A stretch of 64,000 bases of DNA from Brevibacillus laterosporus. Its GTDB lineage: Bacteria > Bacillota > Bacilli > Brevibacillales > Brevibacillaceae. The stretch spans positions 355,763 through 419,762 of the forward strand of contig NZ_JAUKFY010000002.1 in NCBI RefSeq assembly GCF_030489605.1, given 5' to 3'. Under the pieces are notes generated by a model. The model searched no databases, was not told where the DNA came from, and saw nothing but the letters and a program-made list of their open reading frames with translations. Numbering within the stretch: position 1 is the stretch's first letter; each line of letters begins with the position of its first letter. Shown here one piece after another: positions 17,409-28,000 of the stretch. The translations under genes were made by a program, and so were the position numbers.

Positions 17409-18491
17409 ATGGGAATTTACAAGAAATGGAGTGGTTTAATTTTTGATGATAGGTTTGATAACGGGAGTATTCACTCCCGTTACAACTTATCTCCAAGCGG
17501 TGCCTGCTCACTTGATCGCAATAAAAATCAGCTTGTTATGGCTCATTCAGATTTGGAAACCTCAGTACTATTCGATGTACCAGCAGAACATACCCTAATG
17601 TTTGAGGTAATAGCTGATTATGTCCCAGTGGAGCTTGGTGATGAAGGCGGCATTCTGATTTGGCAGGATGGTTATCATCGACTAGAGTTTCTTGAAAGCA
17701 GAGATACAACAGGAACGGAATATAGCAAATGGCGAGTCTGTAAAAAAGGAAACAAATGGACTTTTTTTGCTAATCGAGGATATGGGTGGGAAATATTTGA
17801 TACAGATAGTATAGTGGCTGAAAAGATGGGGGTCGTTGTCAAGAATTCTTCATCATCAGGCTATCAGAATGTAAACATTGATCGGTTAGTTGTATGCAAA
17901 GACAGCAAAATTACGATTGGGAATCTGCCACCAGGCTTTTCTGTGTTTTTATGTGACAAAGATGGGTATACCGTCGCCTCTTCGACCTTGGAAGAAAACT
18001 GGACAGGAGTTGAGCTAGAACTCCCGATGTTGTCCTACCACGGGATAATTCGAATTTATGATTCTACAGGTACCCTCTTGTCGAGTCTAGGACCCGTTGA
18101 TATGTATGGTGGGGATGTTTTTTTATACGGGACAGATTTACGTGTCATGTGGAAAGGCGTTGAACTAAGCCCTACAGGAGCAACCTATTTAGGTACGATG
18201 TATGATAAAACAATTATCGTTCAAATGGAGCTTTCCAATCCGTCATCTAATAAAGCAGCAACAAACATATCTATGAGTATTTTAAAATACTTAGAGGAAT
18301 TTGGATATGAGTGGGCTGATATTTGTCATGACGACGGATCAAATATGCCGACGAACAAATATTCTCAAACCCTTGACATGGGAGATCTAGCCCCGCTTGC
18401 TAGTAAGAAGTTTTGGATGAGGGTAGAGAAAAAAAGCGAACGCTTCGGATTAAAGCCGTTGCATTTTATTCTGGATATTAACCATTTGTAA
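17409..18491 (+). CDS. Virion protein with probable concanavalin-like domain
   Basis: About 360 residues. ATG 17409 follows AGGTAGGGG at the end of the previous gene; the earlier in-frame ATG at 17376 lies inside that gene and lacks a good ribosome site. Residues of about 10-180 are beta-rich with a pattern seen in DUF1349/LamG-type lectin folds: an aromatic DDRF start, HTLMFEVIADYVP, GGILIWQDGYHRLEF and YGWEIF. The C-terminal part is another beta-rich domain without a clear family. A carbohydrate-binding tail component is a reasonable inference. Domain assignment rests on pattern only. Confidence 0.6.
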   Translation: MGIYKKWSGLIFDDRFDNGSIHSRYNLSPSGACSLDRNKNQLVMAHSDLETSVLFDVPAEHTLMFEVIADYVPVELGDEGGILIWQDGYHRLEFLESRDTTGTEYSKWRVCKKGNKWTFFANRGYGWEIFDTDSIVAEKMGVVVKNSSSSGYQNVNIDRLVVCKDSKITIGNLPPGFSVFLCDKDGYTVASSTLEENWTGVELELPMLSYHGIIRIYDSTGTLLSSLGPVDMYGGDVFLYGTDLRVMWKGVELSPTGATYLGTMYDKTIIVQMELSNPSSNKAATNISMSILKYLEEFGYEWADICHDDGSNMPTNKYSQTLDMGDLAPLASKKFWMRVEKKSERFGLKPLHFILDINHL

Positions 18492-18506
18492 GGAGGTGTT
18501 TTGGGC

Positions 18507-19340
18507 ATGGCAGGAACTAAAATGAATCTACGTCGATATGGAAACGAATATCTATATTGGAAGGAACAAGAGATCATTGTAGACCAAGCTTATTTGGATC
18601 TCAATCGCGGGTTATTTATTCAGTTAACACATCCTTATCAAATGGGTACGAAAATGCTGGACGTATTTTTTAATGGTCAGCACATACTTGCAGATGGTGG
18701 GTATGAAGAAATCAATGAATATATGATTCGTCTCGATTTAGGTGTTTATCCAGAAAACCATCCATTGAAGGGACAAGCTGTTCCGCTGATGCTTGGCGAC
18801 GAGATATTTATACGTACCTGGAAACCTGAATATCGCCAAGGAAGCGGGAGTGGTATCGATGATTTAAGATTTAAAAGATTAGAAGAAGAAATTATTTCAG
18901 CAAGAAGATATAAAACGAATGACCTGCCTTTCTACTCTATTGACGACAGACTTGATCATATACAGGAAAGAGTCGAGGTAAAAACGATGGTATTTGTATT
19001 AAATCGGGTCTTTTTAGGAGTTGCAAAGCTTGAAATAAGGTTCCCATTTGATGGAAAGATTCAGGAAGTATACGCTTCTTGTGCTAAATCAGGCAACGGA
19101 AAAACAGTATTTGAAATCGAAAAATGTACGCAAGACAATTATGACAGCACTCCATCCTGGAAAAATATTTTCCAGGATAATCTTGTCATAGACAAAAACG
19201 AAAAGTCTTCAAAAACAGCTCAACCTACCTATACATTAGCCGAGGATACAATTTTAAAGGATGACCATTTTCGAATTCATGTTGCAGAACTCGGCGAAGG
19301 CATTGAAGGCGTAACCATTGAAATAAAGGTTATCATCTAA
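18507..19340 (+). CDS. Hypothetical phage structural protein
   Basis: About 277 residues. AGGAGGTG at 18491-18498 gives correct spacing to ATG 18507 but not to the in-frame TTG 18501. The N-terminal 120 residues contain MLDVFFNGQHILADGGYEE, a beta pattern like the fibre-shaft units of the gene at 11361. A helical stretch (about residues 120-155) with FKRLEEEI and DDRLDHIQERVEVK follows and could form a short coiled-coil trimer. A beta-rich C-terminal domain ends at VTIEIKVII. The arrangement resembles a tail-fibre connector. No named family. Confidence 0.6.
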   Translation: MAGTKMNLRRYGNEYLYWKEQEIIVDQAYLDLNRGLFIQLTHPYQMGTKMLDVFFNGQHILADGGYEEINEYMIRLDLGVYPENHPLKGQAVPLMLGDEIFIRTWKPEYRQGSGSGIDDLRFKRLEEEIISARRYKTNDLPFYSIDDRLDHIQERVEVKTMVFVLNRVFLGVAKLEIRFPFDGKIQEVYASCAKSGNGKTVFEIEKCTQDNYDSTPSWKNIFQDNLVIDKNEKSSKTAQPTYTLAEDTILKDDHFRIHVAELGEGIEGVTIEIKVII

Positions 19341-19415
19341 TATTACCATTTTTAGAGAATATCCAGTCCTTTATACCTATAATGATTGTGAATATTTCAA
19401 AAGAGGTGATTATAA

Positions 19416-20648
19416 ATGGCTGGAACAAGAGGGATTGCTAGATTACGCGGTGAGCAGTTTCACAATAAGATTATGCGAAATAATCATTTTGATACTGCTA
19501 ACAAAATTAGTGAAACATACCTGGATATTCAATTTCACAATCACCGGGAAATTCTAGAAGACACCAAGATTGATGTATTTGTACAGGCAAACAACAAAGA
19601 AGTAAAAGGAGTTTCTCAGATTGATGTTACGGCTGACATTGGTGCTCGAAACATCTCGACGGGAGTGAACGTAGAAGGGGTTGTCTTAACGGAAAAGGTT
19701 CAGCTTCGATTGACGGGAAGCGATACACCTATCGGGGATGCTGATTCTGATGTAGTGTATGGTCGTCTGGAAGAAGCAGGCGGAGTATTTACTCTTAAAT
19801 TCTTTAGTATGGAAAAAGGAGCAGAGCAGCCGTATACGTTTGATAAAAAAGCGGAAAATATTGATTATCGCTTTGTTATCCGTACAAATCTATCTGTTAT
19901 TCCTGTAGATGCGATTGTTAAAGGTGGCGGAGGCTTTGTAGAAGGCGCCACAGATGCTAGAGCATACATGAATCTGGTACAACTTATGAAGGATATCTAT
20001 GGTAAGGGCGGTACGCTTGATAACGATGGAAATGCTAATCTGGGTACATCCCTAGTCCAACAAATTGCTGACGAGGAAAGCGCGCGTAAGAATGCCGATA
20101 AGGCAATTCGCGATGATCTTGCTGCTCCCACCGGCGCTTCCCTGATTGGAGTTGTTAACGATCCAAGCTACACAGGCCTTACTGTTCAGACAGTGCTGAC
20201 AGATCTGGCAAATCGTTTAAAAGCCGTAGAGCATGGTTCTGATAAAGAGGTTGTAGATGCCCACAACCGTGACGTGGAATCGAAAAATGGCTTGTTTCCG
20301 AAAGCGAGCTTTACTAGTCTGAAGGAACGTCTCGTTGATATGGAAAATAAGACAGATATTCGCACAAAAGAGCTCGATGATCGCATCTTACTGCTTGAAA
20401 CGGAAGAGGAAGAAGAGTTTTACGAAGCAAAAGGCGGAGAAACAAATTATTCTCTTACAAAAGGATTGGCAAAGGACAAATCTGTTTTAGTAGCGATTAA
20501 TGGTCAAATCCAAGTGCCTACGGTTAACTTTGAATTTAAACGAGATGCTTCTAACAGAATTGTCGGCATTGATTTTGCTCCAGATGCTTTAAAAGTAACA
20601 GATGGAATTCCTGATCTACTCTATATCAGGTATAAAAAATCCGTCTAG
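19416..20648 (+). CDS. Hypothetical phage fibre-like protein
   Basis: This 410-residue protein starts at ATG behind AAGAGGTGA. Residues 1-160 are beta-rich; about 190-340 contain long amphipathic helices (ADEESARKNADKAIRDDL, LADRLKAVEHG-like and MENKTDIRTKELDDRI segments) typical of trimeric coiled-coil shafts. The last 65 residues (EFYEAKGGETNYSLTKGL to LYIRYKKSV) form a beta module that recalls receptor-facing fibre tips. It is the last gene before a terminator at 20,690. Role inferred from architecture. Confidence 0.6.
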   Translation: MAGTRGIARLRGEQFHNKIMRNNHFDTANKISETYLDIQFHNHREILEDTKIDVFVQANNKEVKGVSQIDVTADIGARNISTGVNVEGVVLTEKVQLRLTGSDTPIGDADSDVVYGRLEEAGGVFTLKFFSMEKGAEQPYTFDKKAENIDYRFVIRTNLSVIPVDAIVKGGGGFVEGATDARAYMNLVQLMKDIYGKGGTLDNDGNANLGTSLVQQIADEESARKNADKAIRDDLAAPTGASLIGVVNDPSYTGLTVQTVLTDLANRLKAVEHGSDKEVVDAHNRDVESKNGLFPKASFTSLKERLVDMENKTDIRTKELDDRILLLETEEEEEFYEAKGGETNYSLTKGLAKDKSVLVAINGQIQVPTVNFEFKRDASNRIVGIDFAPDALKVTDGIPDLLYIRYKKSV

Positions 20649-20689
20649 CTGAATTCGATTGCCTACTGAAAAATATAAAGTAACGAAAG

Positions 20690-20716
20690 GACTCTCTCAA
20701 CAGAGGGTCTTTTTTG
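20690..20716 (+). terminator. Rho-independent terminator
   Basis: The stem GACTCTCT/AGAGGGTC (one G-T pair) with a CAAC loop is followed by TTTTTT. It closes the operon that runs from 6381. Confidence 0.85.
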
Positions 20717-20888
20717 CTGTATGAAAAAAGCAGTTTAATCACTTAGGTACTTCTCATTACTAGCTCATCAATTGTGTTTTGCATAATTGCTTGAATTTCG
20801 TTTCTACGCTTTTGTTAAGGTTTCATGTGAATAACTTATATTAAAGGTATAACAAGTGTGTTTTAAACACTCTCAAGGAGGTTTTCAC

Positions 20889-21380
20889 ATGCCAGCACCA
20901 GCAGTATCGTGGTATAAGACTGATAATGTAACACAATTAACAAAATGGGAGATCGGCACCATTGATGCCGGGTCAATTTCACCGGCGCTCGGGGTGTTAA
21001 TCTGGAATAACCGTGGAGGTACGGCAGATGTCTCCACCATGACGGATTGCACGATCACAACGAAAGATAGTGCAGGTGGCGACACGGGAGATTTGGTAAT
21101 CGGCACATGGATTGAAGTTCGTGTTGATAGCATGAAAGACAGTAATTTCTCTAAAATTGGCGGCCCTGTAACGAAAGCTATTCAGCCAGGCGGCAATACA
21201 ACCAATCCAACAGGAACCTATTCACCAAACAATCAGGAGATTCTGGGTGTCCAAAATGATGGTTCGACTGTGAATTCAAAAGGAAATTTTGTAGAGGTTA
21301 CACTGCGTGCCAATGTGCCTCCACTTGCTACAGCAGGTAATGTCAATTTCTTGACTCGGGTAGCTTATCGCTATATCTAG
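20889..21380 (+). CDS. Hypothetical phage structural protein
   Basis: 163 residues from ATG 20889, 6 bases after AAGGAGG; the longer frame from 20856 has no support. The protein is small, beta-rich, Gly/Thr-rich and neutral, with no signal peptide. It begins a third structural operon after a 170-base leader. I do not recognise the family; size and composition would fit a head-decoration, tail-tube or fibre-cap protein. About 20,820-20,850 is AT-rich and could hold a promoter, but no clear hexamers were picked. Confidence 0.6.
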   Translation: MPAPAVSWYKTDNVTQLTKWEIGTIDAGSISPALGVLIWNNRGGTADVSTMTDCTITTKDSAGGDTGDLVIGTWIEVRVDSMKDSNFSKIGGPVTKAIQPGGNTTNPTGTYSPNNQEILGVQNDGSTVNSKGNFVEVTLRANVPPLATAGNVNFLTRVAYRYI

Positions 21381-21428
21381 TGAGGATGTTTATTCTTACA
21401 TCCAATACAATGGAGGGGGACTTTTACC

Positions 21429-22046
21429 GTGTTTTCTCGTTGTAACGGCTATTCGCCTGTCGCACAGGATTTCATTTGGTTAGGTGAGTATGTTGATGGT
21501 ACTCACCTAGCTGAGTTTGATTTTACTACCAAACAGGAGAATAATTTCTATCGTATTCAAAGAAACAAGCTAATACGTTTCGGGCTGGTTGGTCATGGCC
21601 AGAAGCTTTTCTTTGAAAAGGACGGGACGTTTAATCTAGCAGGGCGAATTATTGATGTTACCTATTCGACACCCGATAAAGATTATTATCTAACTGGAAA
21701 CATTCAGAATACCTACACAGATATTATTTCGTATAAAGATGCAGAAGCCAGAGGGTTGGCTAACTTTAGTCCTATAGCTCTTGGTAATGGGGGCAATCTT
21801 AGCAGTACGATTACCCAATACAATTTTGGATACAAATCTACTTTTCTAGTAGATGATGTGACGATTCATTTTAAGGCAATTTGCTGCATTCCGTTTCAGT
21901 CTCCCTTTTATATGAATTTATGGTTAGTTAGTGATAAAAAATTAGATGGAAAATTACAAATTAGGGTGAATGGACTTATCGCTGACGAGTTTCATTCCCC
22001 GTTACGGCCTAATGTAGGAGGTGAGCTGAATTGGCAGGTGCTATAA
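21429..22046 (+). CDS. Hypothetical phage protein
   Basis: 205 residues from a GTG start behind GGAGGGGGAC. Mostly beta-rich; no recognised motif. The 3' end overlaps the next gene by 16 bases, so the two are coupled. Placed between two structural genes, it is probably a virion component. No catalytic residues or membrane segment are apparent. Confidence 0.6.
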   Translation: MFSRCNGYSPVAQDFIWLGEYVDGTHLAEFDFTTKQENNFYRIQRNKLIRFGLVGHGQKLFFEKDGTFNLAGRIIDVTYSTPDKDYYLTGNIQNTYTDIISYKDAEARGLANFSPIALGNGGNLSSTITQYNFGYKSTFLVDDVTIHFKAICCIPFQSPFYMNLWLVSDKKLDGKLQIRVNGLIADEFHSPLRPNVGGELNWQVL

Positions 22047-25039
22047 ATGAACAGCTAGCAAAAGAAATCCGCCAGTTTATAAAGGAGGCCATGAACGGCG
22101 GAGTAACTCCCGCTATTCAAGAAGAACTGAGGAATGCTCCTCAGAAACGGAGTGCTCCTCAGAAACGGAGTGCTCCGAATAAAAGAAGCGTTTCCAAAAG
22201 ACAAGCAAGGTCAGTTGCTATTCAGCAAGTGCTTTCTGTGTCAGAAGAAAAAAGAGCAGAATCAAATCCTTTGCAGGTGAGATTTTTTTCATCACGTGTT
22301 CATGATGGTAAGGGACAAGCGACCTTGAAAGCTTCTCCTGTACCTGTTGAAGTACTAACTCCACATGGATGGGTATGTGTCAAAGACATTTATTTAGTTG
22401 ATATGCTTGCAGCCAAGGAAGCAAACGAACTAACTAAAGAAGAGCAAAGCATCTATGAGGAATATCAAGCCTTTGTCAATAGGTTTGGGACTAGACATCT
22501 GGAGGCAAAGGTAATTTTAGAGACTACTGATTTGTCAGAGATCGATATAAAGGGAAAAGATAACCTCCCGTCTATTACCAAAGCGATTGAGCAGCATGAA
22601 GATATTCCGTTTTCACGTGAATTTGTTTGGGTGGATGGTGCCAAGGATACCAAGGGAATTATCGTTTTACCCTATGATGATTATGACAAGGTTTTTGTTG
22701 TAAGTGATACTGATCAAAATGGAAAAAATGAGATTACGTTTCTTCAAAGCAAGGAAGAGACAAATGGGGTGAGACCATACTTTGAGAAGAAAAATGGGAA
22801 AACCTATCTCTATGTAAACCACTTTTCTGGAGGTGGTGGAACGCAAGCCAATCCGTACATTGTTTCAAATGAAGAGGATTTGAATAATGTGAGAAAAAAT
22901 CTAGGGGCTTGGTATGTGCAGGATCAAGATATTGTGATGGCCAGCTTTCAATCGGGGGAAGGGTTTGAACCGATAGGGACTACCAATGCACCCTTCACTG
23001 GAAATTATGATGGTCGAGGTCATTTCATCAAGGGTCTCTTTATGAACCAAAACAGGAATTTCGTAGGCTTGTTTGGTGCCGGTCGTTCAGCAATAATTCG
23101 AAATTTGCGTCTTATAGACCCTAATATTACGAATGGAAAACAAACAACAGGTGGTCTCGTAGGATATATCGTTGGATGTAAGATATTTAATTGTAATATT
23201 ATTGGCGGAACAGTAGAAGGTCAAGAGGGCAAAGTTGGAGGACTTATTGGTGATGCCTATGCATATTCTGTTCATAGTACTTGGGCTACGGAAATAAAAT
23301 ATTGTTATAACTATAAATGTAACGTTAAAACAGGTGGAAATATTGCTGGCGGACTGCTGGGAAATGCATATTGGGACAATAATGGGGTTTATACAGATAA
23401 TTGTTATTCCACAGGAAAGGTGGAAGACATTACAGTTGCCAAGGACAGAACCAATATTGGAGGTCTAGCAGGTTATTATAGGGATAAATCTATTGCTACC
23501 AATTGTTTTTGGGACCTAGAAACCTCAGGTGCTCCTGCAAGTGCAGCAGGTATTGGAAAAGCAACCTCAGAGATGAAGGGTAAGGATTCGTATTCTTGGG
23601 ATTTCGATTTATATTGGGATGTAAAGAAAGATGTCAACGAAGGGTATCCGGAGCATCGCCAATTTATTCGATACAAAACTGGAAAAGGAACACAGGCTGA
23701 GCCCTACATCATTACTACAGAAGATGAACTCAATCAGATTCGGTGGTTTCGGCATAGCAGATTTAAAGTAGAAGATGATATTAAAATGGTTGATCATCAA
23801 TTAAATAGTGGTTTTTATCCTATAGGTTTTCCTATAGTTGGTCAAGATAATCACTTTCAAGGGAATTTCGATGGTGGTGGAAGATGCATTGCGAATCTGT
23901 TTATTAATCTACCATCAAATAGCTATGCCGGATTATTTGGGCAAATAACAGGAGCAACCATCCAGAATCTAGACATTATAGATTGTAATATTACAGGGGG
24001 CGCATCTACTGGTTCATTAGTAGGATATAGTATCAATTCGTTGATCAAAAATTGTCATGTGGATACGTTTTCATCATGTAGAATAACGAGTAAAGGCCAT
24101 AACGCAGGTGCTCTGATTGGTCAGGCTTCCTCAAATACAATTATTGAAGATTGCTCTGCAAATGCCAATATGATTGGAGTTAACAATATTGGCGGATTCA
24201 TCGGAACTATCACAGATAGTAACATCAGCGTGAAAAGAAGCTACTCGAAAGGAAGAATCGAGGGTTCTTCTAATGTTGCAGGATTTATTGGACATATGAA
24301 CTCTAGTAATTCCAGCATTGAGGACTGCTATACTTCTTGTGATGTAATCGGTAGTACCGTTGCAGGATTTGTTGGTTATATTACAACAGGAAATTTTAAA
24401 CGATGTAATGCAATCGGTACGATCTATGGCACTGGTACAGGTTTTACGTATGATCACTATAGCCCTACTAATAAAACCCTGACCGGATGCTATTTCGATC
24501 GTCAAACCTATAAAACAACAAACGGCGGATACGGCGGAATTCCTAAATATACAGCAGAACTCAAACACCCATCTCTCTACACGAATTGGGATATGAACAC
24601 TATCTGGATTTTAGATGCCAAATACAACGACGGCTACCCAGCATTGCGAAATCTCCTACCTATTGACCCTCCAATTTTAGGTTTCCGCAATGAATTTGGA
24701 AAATACTATACGGACAATGCGGGTGGATTATTGCGCTATCTTGATTTTGGTACCTTGATCGCTAGCCAGACCTCTTTGCCAAAGGCAGTGTGGTTACAAA
24801 ATAATGCCGAGTTTCCTGTCAATCGAATGCAGGTGTGGGTCGATAAAGCAACGGTCGAAGAAGGGATGGATATCAAGCTCAGCATAAGTGAAACACCGTT
24901 TATTGGGATTTCTGAATTAGAGTTTAGCGGCACCTATGCACCAGGTGCAGCAGCTAAATTTTATGTCAGAGTAGGTTCAGATATTACGGTGAAGCATGGT
25001 GGTACCTTTGATCTCAAGGCTAAGGCAAGTCCGGCATAA
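22031..25039 (+). CDS. GLUG-repeat beta-helix adhesin-like phage protein
   Basis: 1002 residues. The start is TTG 22031, set by the ribosome site AGGAGGTGAG at 22016-22025; no ATG or GTG is placed as well. The N-terminus has a short basic repeat (APQKRS twice, then APNKRS). From about residue 260 come two copies of a block that begins GTQANPYIV/GTQAEPYII, continues with FTGNYDGRGHFIKGLF or FQGNFDGGGRCIANLF, and then runs through many GLUG-type turns (GGLVGYIVG, GGLIGDAY, AGLFGQITG, AGFIGHM). GLUG motifs occur in adhesins and metalloproteases of Bacillales and probably form a right-handed beta-helix. The C-terminal domain is beta-sandwich-like. A receptor-binding tail spike is inferred. Confidence 0.75.
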   Translation: MAGAINEQLAKEIRQFIKEAMNGGVTPAIQEELRNAPQKRSAPQKRSAPNKRSVSKRQARSVAIQQVLSVSEEKRAESNPLQVRFFSSRVHDGKGQATLKASPVPVEVLTPHGWVCVKDIYLVDMLAAKEANELTKEEQSIYEEYQAFVNRFGTRHLEAKVILETTDLSEIDIKGKDNLPSITKAIEQHEDIPFSREFVWVDGAKDTKGIIVLPYDDYDKVFVVSDTDQNGKNEITFLQSKEETNGVRPYFEKKNGKTYLYVNHFSGGGGTQANPYIVSNEEDLNNVRKNLGAWYVQDQDIVMASFQSGEGFEPIGTTNAPFTGNYDGRGHFIKGLFMNQNRNFVGLFGAGRSAIIRNLRLIDPNITNGKQTTGGLVGYIVGCKIFNCNIIGGTVEGQEGKVGGLIGDAYAYSVHSTWATEIKYCYNYKCNVKTGGNIAGGLLGNAYWDNNGVYTDNCYSTGKVEDITVAKDRTNIGGLAGYYRDKSIATNCFWDLETSGAPASAAGIGKATSEMKGKDSYSWDFDLYWDVKKDVNEGYPEHRQFIRYKTGKGTQAEPYIITTEDELNQIRWFRHSRFKVEDDIKMVDHQLNSGFYPIGFPIVGQDNHFQGNFDGGGRCIANLFINLPSNSYAGLFGQITGATIQNLDIIDCNITGGASTGSLVGYSINSLIKNCHVDTFSSCRITSKGHNAGALIGQASSNTIIEDCSANANMIGVNNIGGFIGTITDSNISVKRSYSKGRIEGSSNVAGFIGHMNSSNSSIEDCYTSCDVIGSTVAGFVGYITTGNFKRCNAIGTIYGTGTGFTYDHYSPTNKTLTGCYFDRQTYKTTNGGYGGIPKYTAELKHPSLYTNWDMNTIWILDAKYNDGYPALRNLLPIDPPILGFRNEFGKYYTDNAGGLLRYLDFGTLIASQTSLPKAVWLQNNAEFPVNRMQVWVDKATVEEGMDIKLSISETPFIGISELEFSGTYAPGAAAKFYVRVGSDITVKHGGTFDLKAKASPA

Positions 25040-25076
25040 CGGCATTCCAATACAATGGAACAGGGCGTGATCTTAC

Positions 25077-28000
25077 ATGTTTGTTAAGGAAGGATTGGTT
25101 CTTTCCCTTCACGCTTCTCTTGCTGATCAGGGGCTGACAAGAGGCAATAATGCCACACCTACCACCAAATGGCATGATCTTAGCGGGAATGACAACCACG
25201 GTACCTTGCATGGGTTTCAATATAACTCCCAAAGCGGGTGGACAGGAAACAATACAGCTTCCCACCCGTATAGCCTTTATTTTGATGGATATGGCAGCTA
25301 TGTTACTTGCGGTAGAGCTTCTCAACTGAAGCCTGCCGCAAGTATTACATTTGAAGCCTGGTTCTACTTAATTGGCGGAAGCATTGTTCTGTCTTCAGGG
25401 GGACAAGTTGAGGGTACACAAGGAATTGCTCTCTTATGTAACGATATGGGCGAATTGGAATTACATGTCACAACTCCTGACAACCAGGCCATGTTTAACC
25501 TTGGCTACCAATCTAAAAGTGAATGGTATCACGTAATTGGCTCATTTGATGAACATACAGGATACTTAAGTGCTTATCTCAATGGAGCTCCACAAGGAAG
25601 GACAAAAGCAATATCTGGAACGTATACAGATTCGCTAGCTGACTTGATTATAGGGCGACACCATAAAGAGATGACAAAATGGTTCCGAGGAACAATTCCA
25701 GTGGTTCGAATTTATAACAGGGCTTTGTCTATGGAGGAAGTAGCTCAAAACTACTTGGCTGGGTATCTGTTATATAAAAACGAGAGCCGGGTATTTTCAC
25801 ATATCATAGTCCCTAATGGCCAGAATATTCATTCTTCATTAAAAATAGGTACCAGTGGCTTTGTGAAAGGGAAGTACCGTAGTATCCCATCGGGCGTAGT
25901 GGACATACCATCCAGCATCAAGATTAATAGAGCAGTTAGATTCGCAGGCAGTCTGTATATTACTCCACAAACAATTTTGCAAGGGAAATACCATATTAAG
26001 CGGCAGACTTATAACGATATTTCATCCTCTATTTCTATTCATCATGCGAATCACCTAGAAGCAAAGCTTTCTGTTCGGCCTAAGGCTATTCTGTCAGGAA
26101 AATATCAGATTAAAGAGCTATTTAGACAGGATGTAGACAGTACCATCCGGATCATTCAAAGAGACACATTAGTATGTCACCTATCTCTTTTGCTAAAGGG
26201 GCAGCTAACGAGCCGATATATAGTGAAAGGTATAACAGCTAACGAATTGTCAGGCTCTCTCACAATTACAAATACCTCGAATTTACCAGGAAAAATAGGA
26301 ATTACATCCAGCCAAAAACTTATAGCTCAATATAAGATCATCGAGACTACAGCAGAGGATCTTACCTCTTGGCTAAACATCACTGCTACATCTCAGCTAT
26401 CCTCTAGCATGGGAATTAGTACACAGACTCGACTTTTCGGTAGGTACGATATGATACCGGTTGAAGGCAGCGATCTAGTTTCTTCACTTAATATAACAAG
26501 CAACGCTGATCTGAACAGTCGATTGAAGATAGCTACACGTGGATTCCTAAAGGCCAAATATGGAATGATAAGAGGCGATTATTCTAATCTTGCTTCTAAC
26601 ATGTCTATTAAAGAAACAAATGATGTACCTTCGTCACTTGGCATTGCTCCGTATACAAGATTAATAGCGAAATATGGCATAATCGCTAACTATGCTTCTG
26701 ATATTGTAGCAGATATGACTATTAAGGTGAGTAGCAATCTGCCAGCACTGCTGCGAATTTCTCCCTACACTTATATCAGAAGTAAGTACGAGATTTTGCC
26801 GCCGCCTGAATTTACTGCGATTTTGTATGCGACTAAGGACGCTTTTGTTCGAGAAGCAGTTCCAAGATTGAACTATGGCATTGAACAACAAATGTATATC
26901 GGACACGATTCTTCTTTACAAGATACGTTCCGTTCCTATATAGGGTTTGATCTAGCAGCAGCTTACATCCCACCTAGCAATGTTACCATTAAAAAAGCGG
27001 TCGTAAGGCTGTATGTTGACGGTAGAAATATACCGCCTAAGCAGGTCCAAATGATTGAACCAGTTGCAGATTGGACTGAATATGGCATCACCTGGAAGAA
27101 CCAGCCTTTTCCGTTTGGATTTGATTCGCCTACATCTTCGTATGATGGGATTAATGTGATAGAGAGCATCGAAGGGAATTCCAGATATATTCCTTTTGAT
27201 GTAACAGACTCTATTAAAAAATGGTATGAGAAAAAGAAAGACAACTTTGGATTTATCGTGAAAGCTTTCAATGAGCTTGAGAATTCATCGCTTACTTTCT
27301 TTACCAGAGAACAAAAGTCACATAGACCTATCTTAGAAATAACGTATTATGACACGCGAATATATAGTCTAGGCAGAGATAGCTGCTGGTCGGAAATAAC
27401 GGTTAAACAAAGTAAGTCATCAGATCTAGTCTCAGGTCTACAGATTAGACAATTCCAAGGTTATGGGGATTTGCCAGTTCACTTATCCCTCGTCAGTCCG
27501 CGGGATCTTTTATCGGAGCTGACCGTGAGCAGGGAGCTGTTGATAAGTCGCATATCTGTGAGACAGTCAGCACATCATGATACGGTAGCCTATATGAAGG
27601 TCTTCACAAAAGAAGCTTTCTGGATTGAGAGTAGTCTATTTGTAAGTGTGCCAGACAGGCCTTCTCACATCTATATCTTAAATAGAGAAGATGTAGACTC
27701 TAAGCTGGCAGTACGACGCGAGGGCCTGCCATATCCGAAGATTCATTCAACCTTATTCATTAATCGGGATGTAACCGTTGGAGAAGTGATTGTACGGCAA
27801 TCGTCTAAAATAGATTTCTTTTCCAATTTGACTGTAAATAGAGACGATTTGCATGCTTCTTTATCGGTCTATAATGGCTTTGACACTTTAGGATTTTTAT
27901 CTGTTATGGTAGAGGACCAGATTGATTTATCAGCAAGTGGATTTGTAAAATTCCATGACAGCTTATCAAGTATGCTGCTTGTCCATAAAACCCATATACA

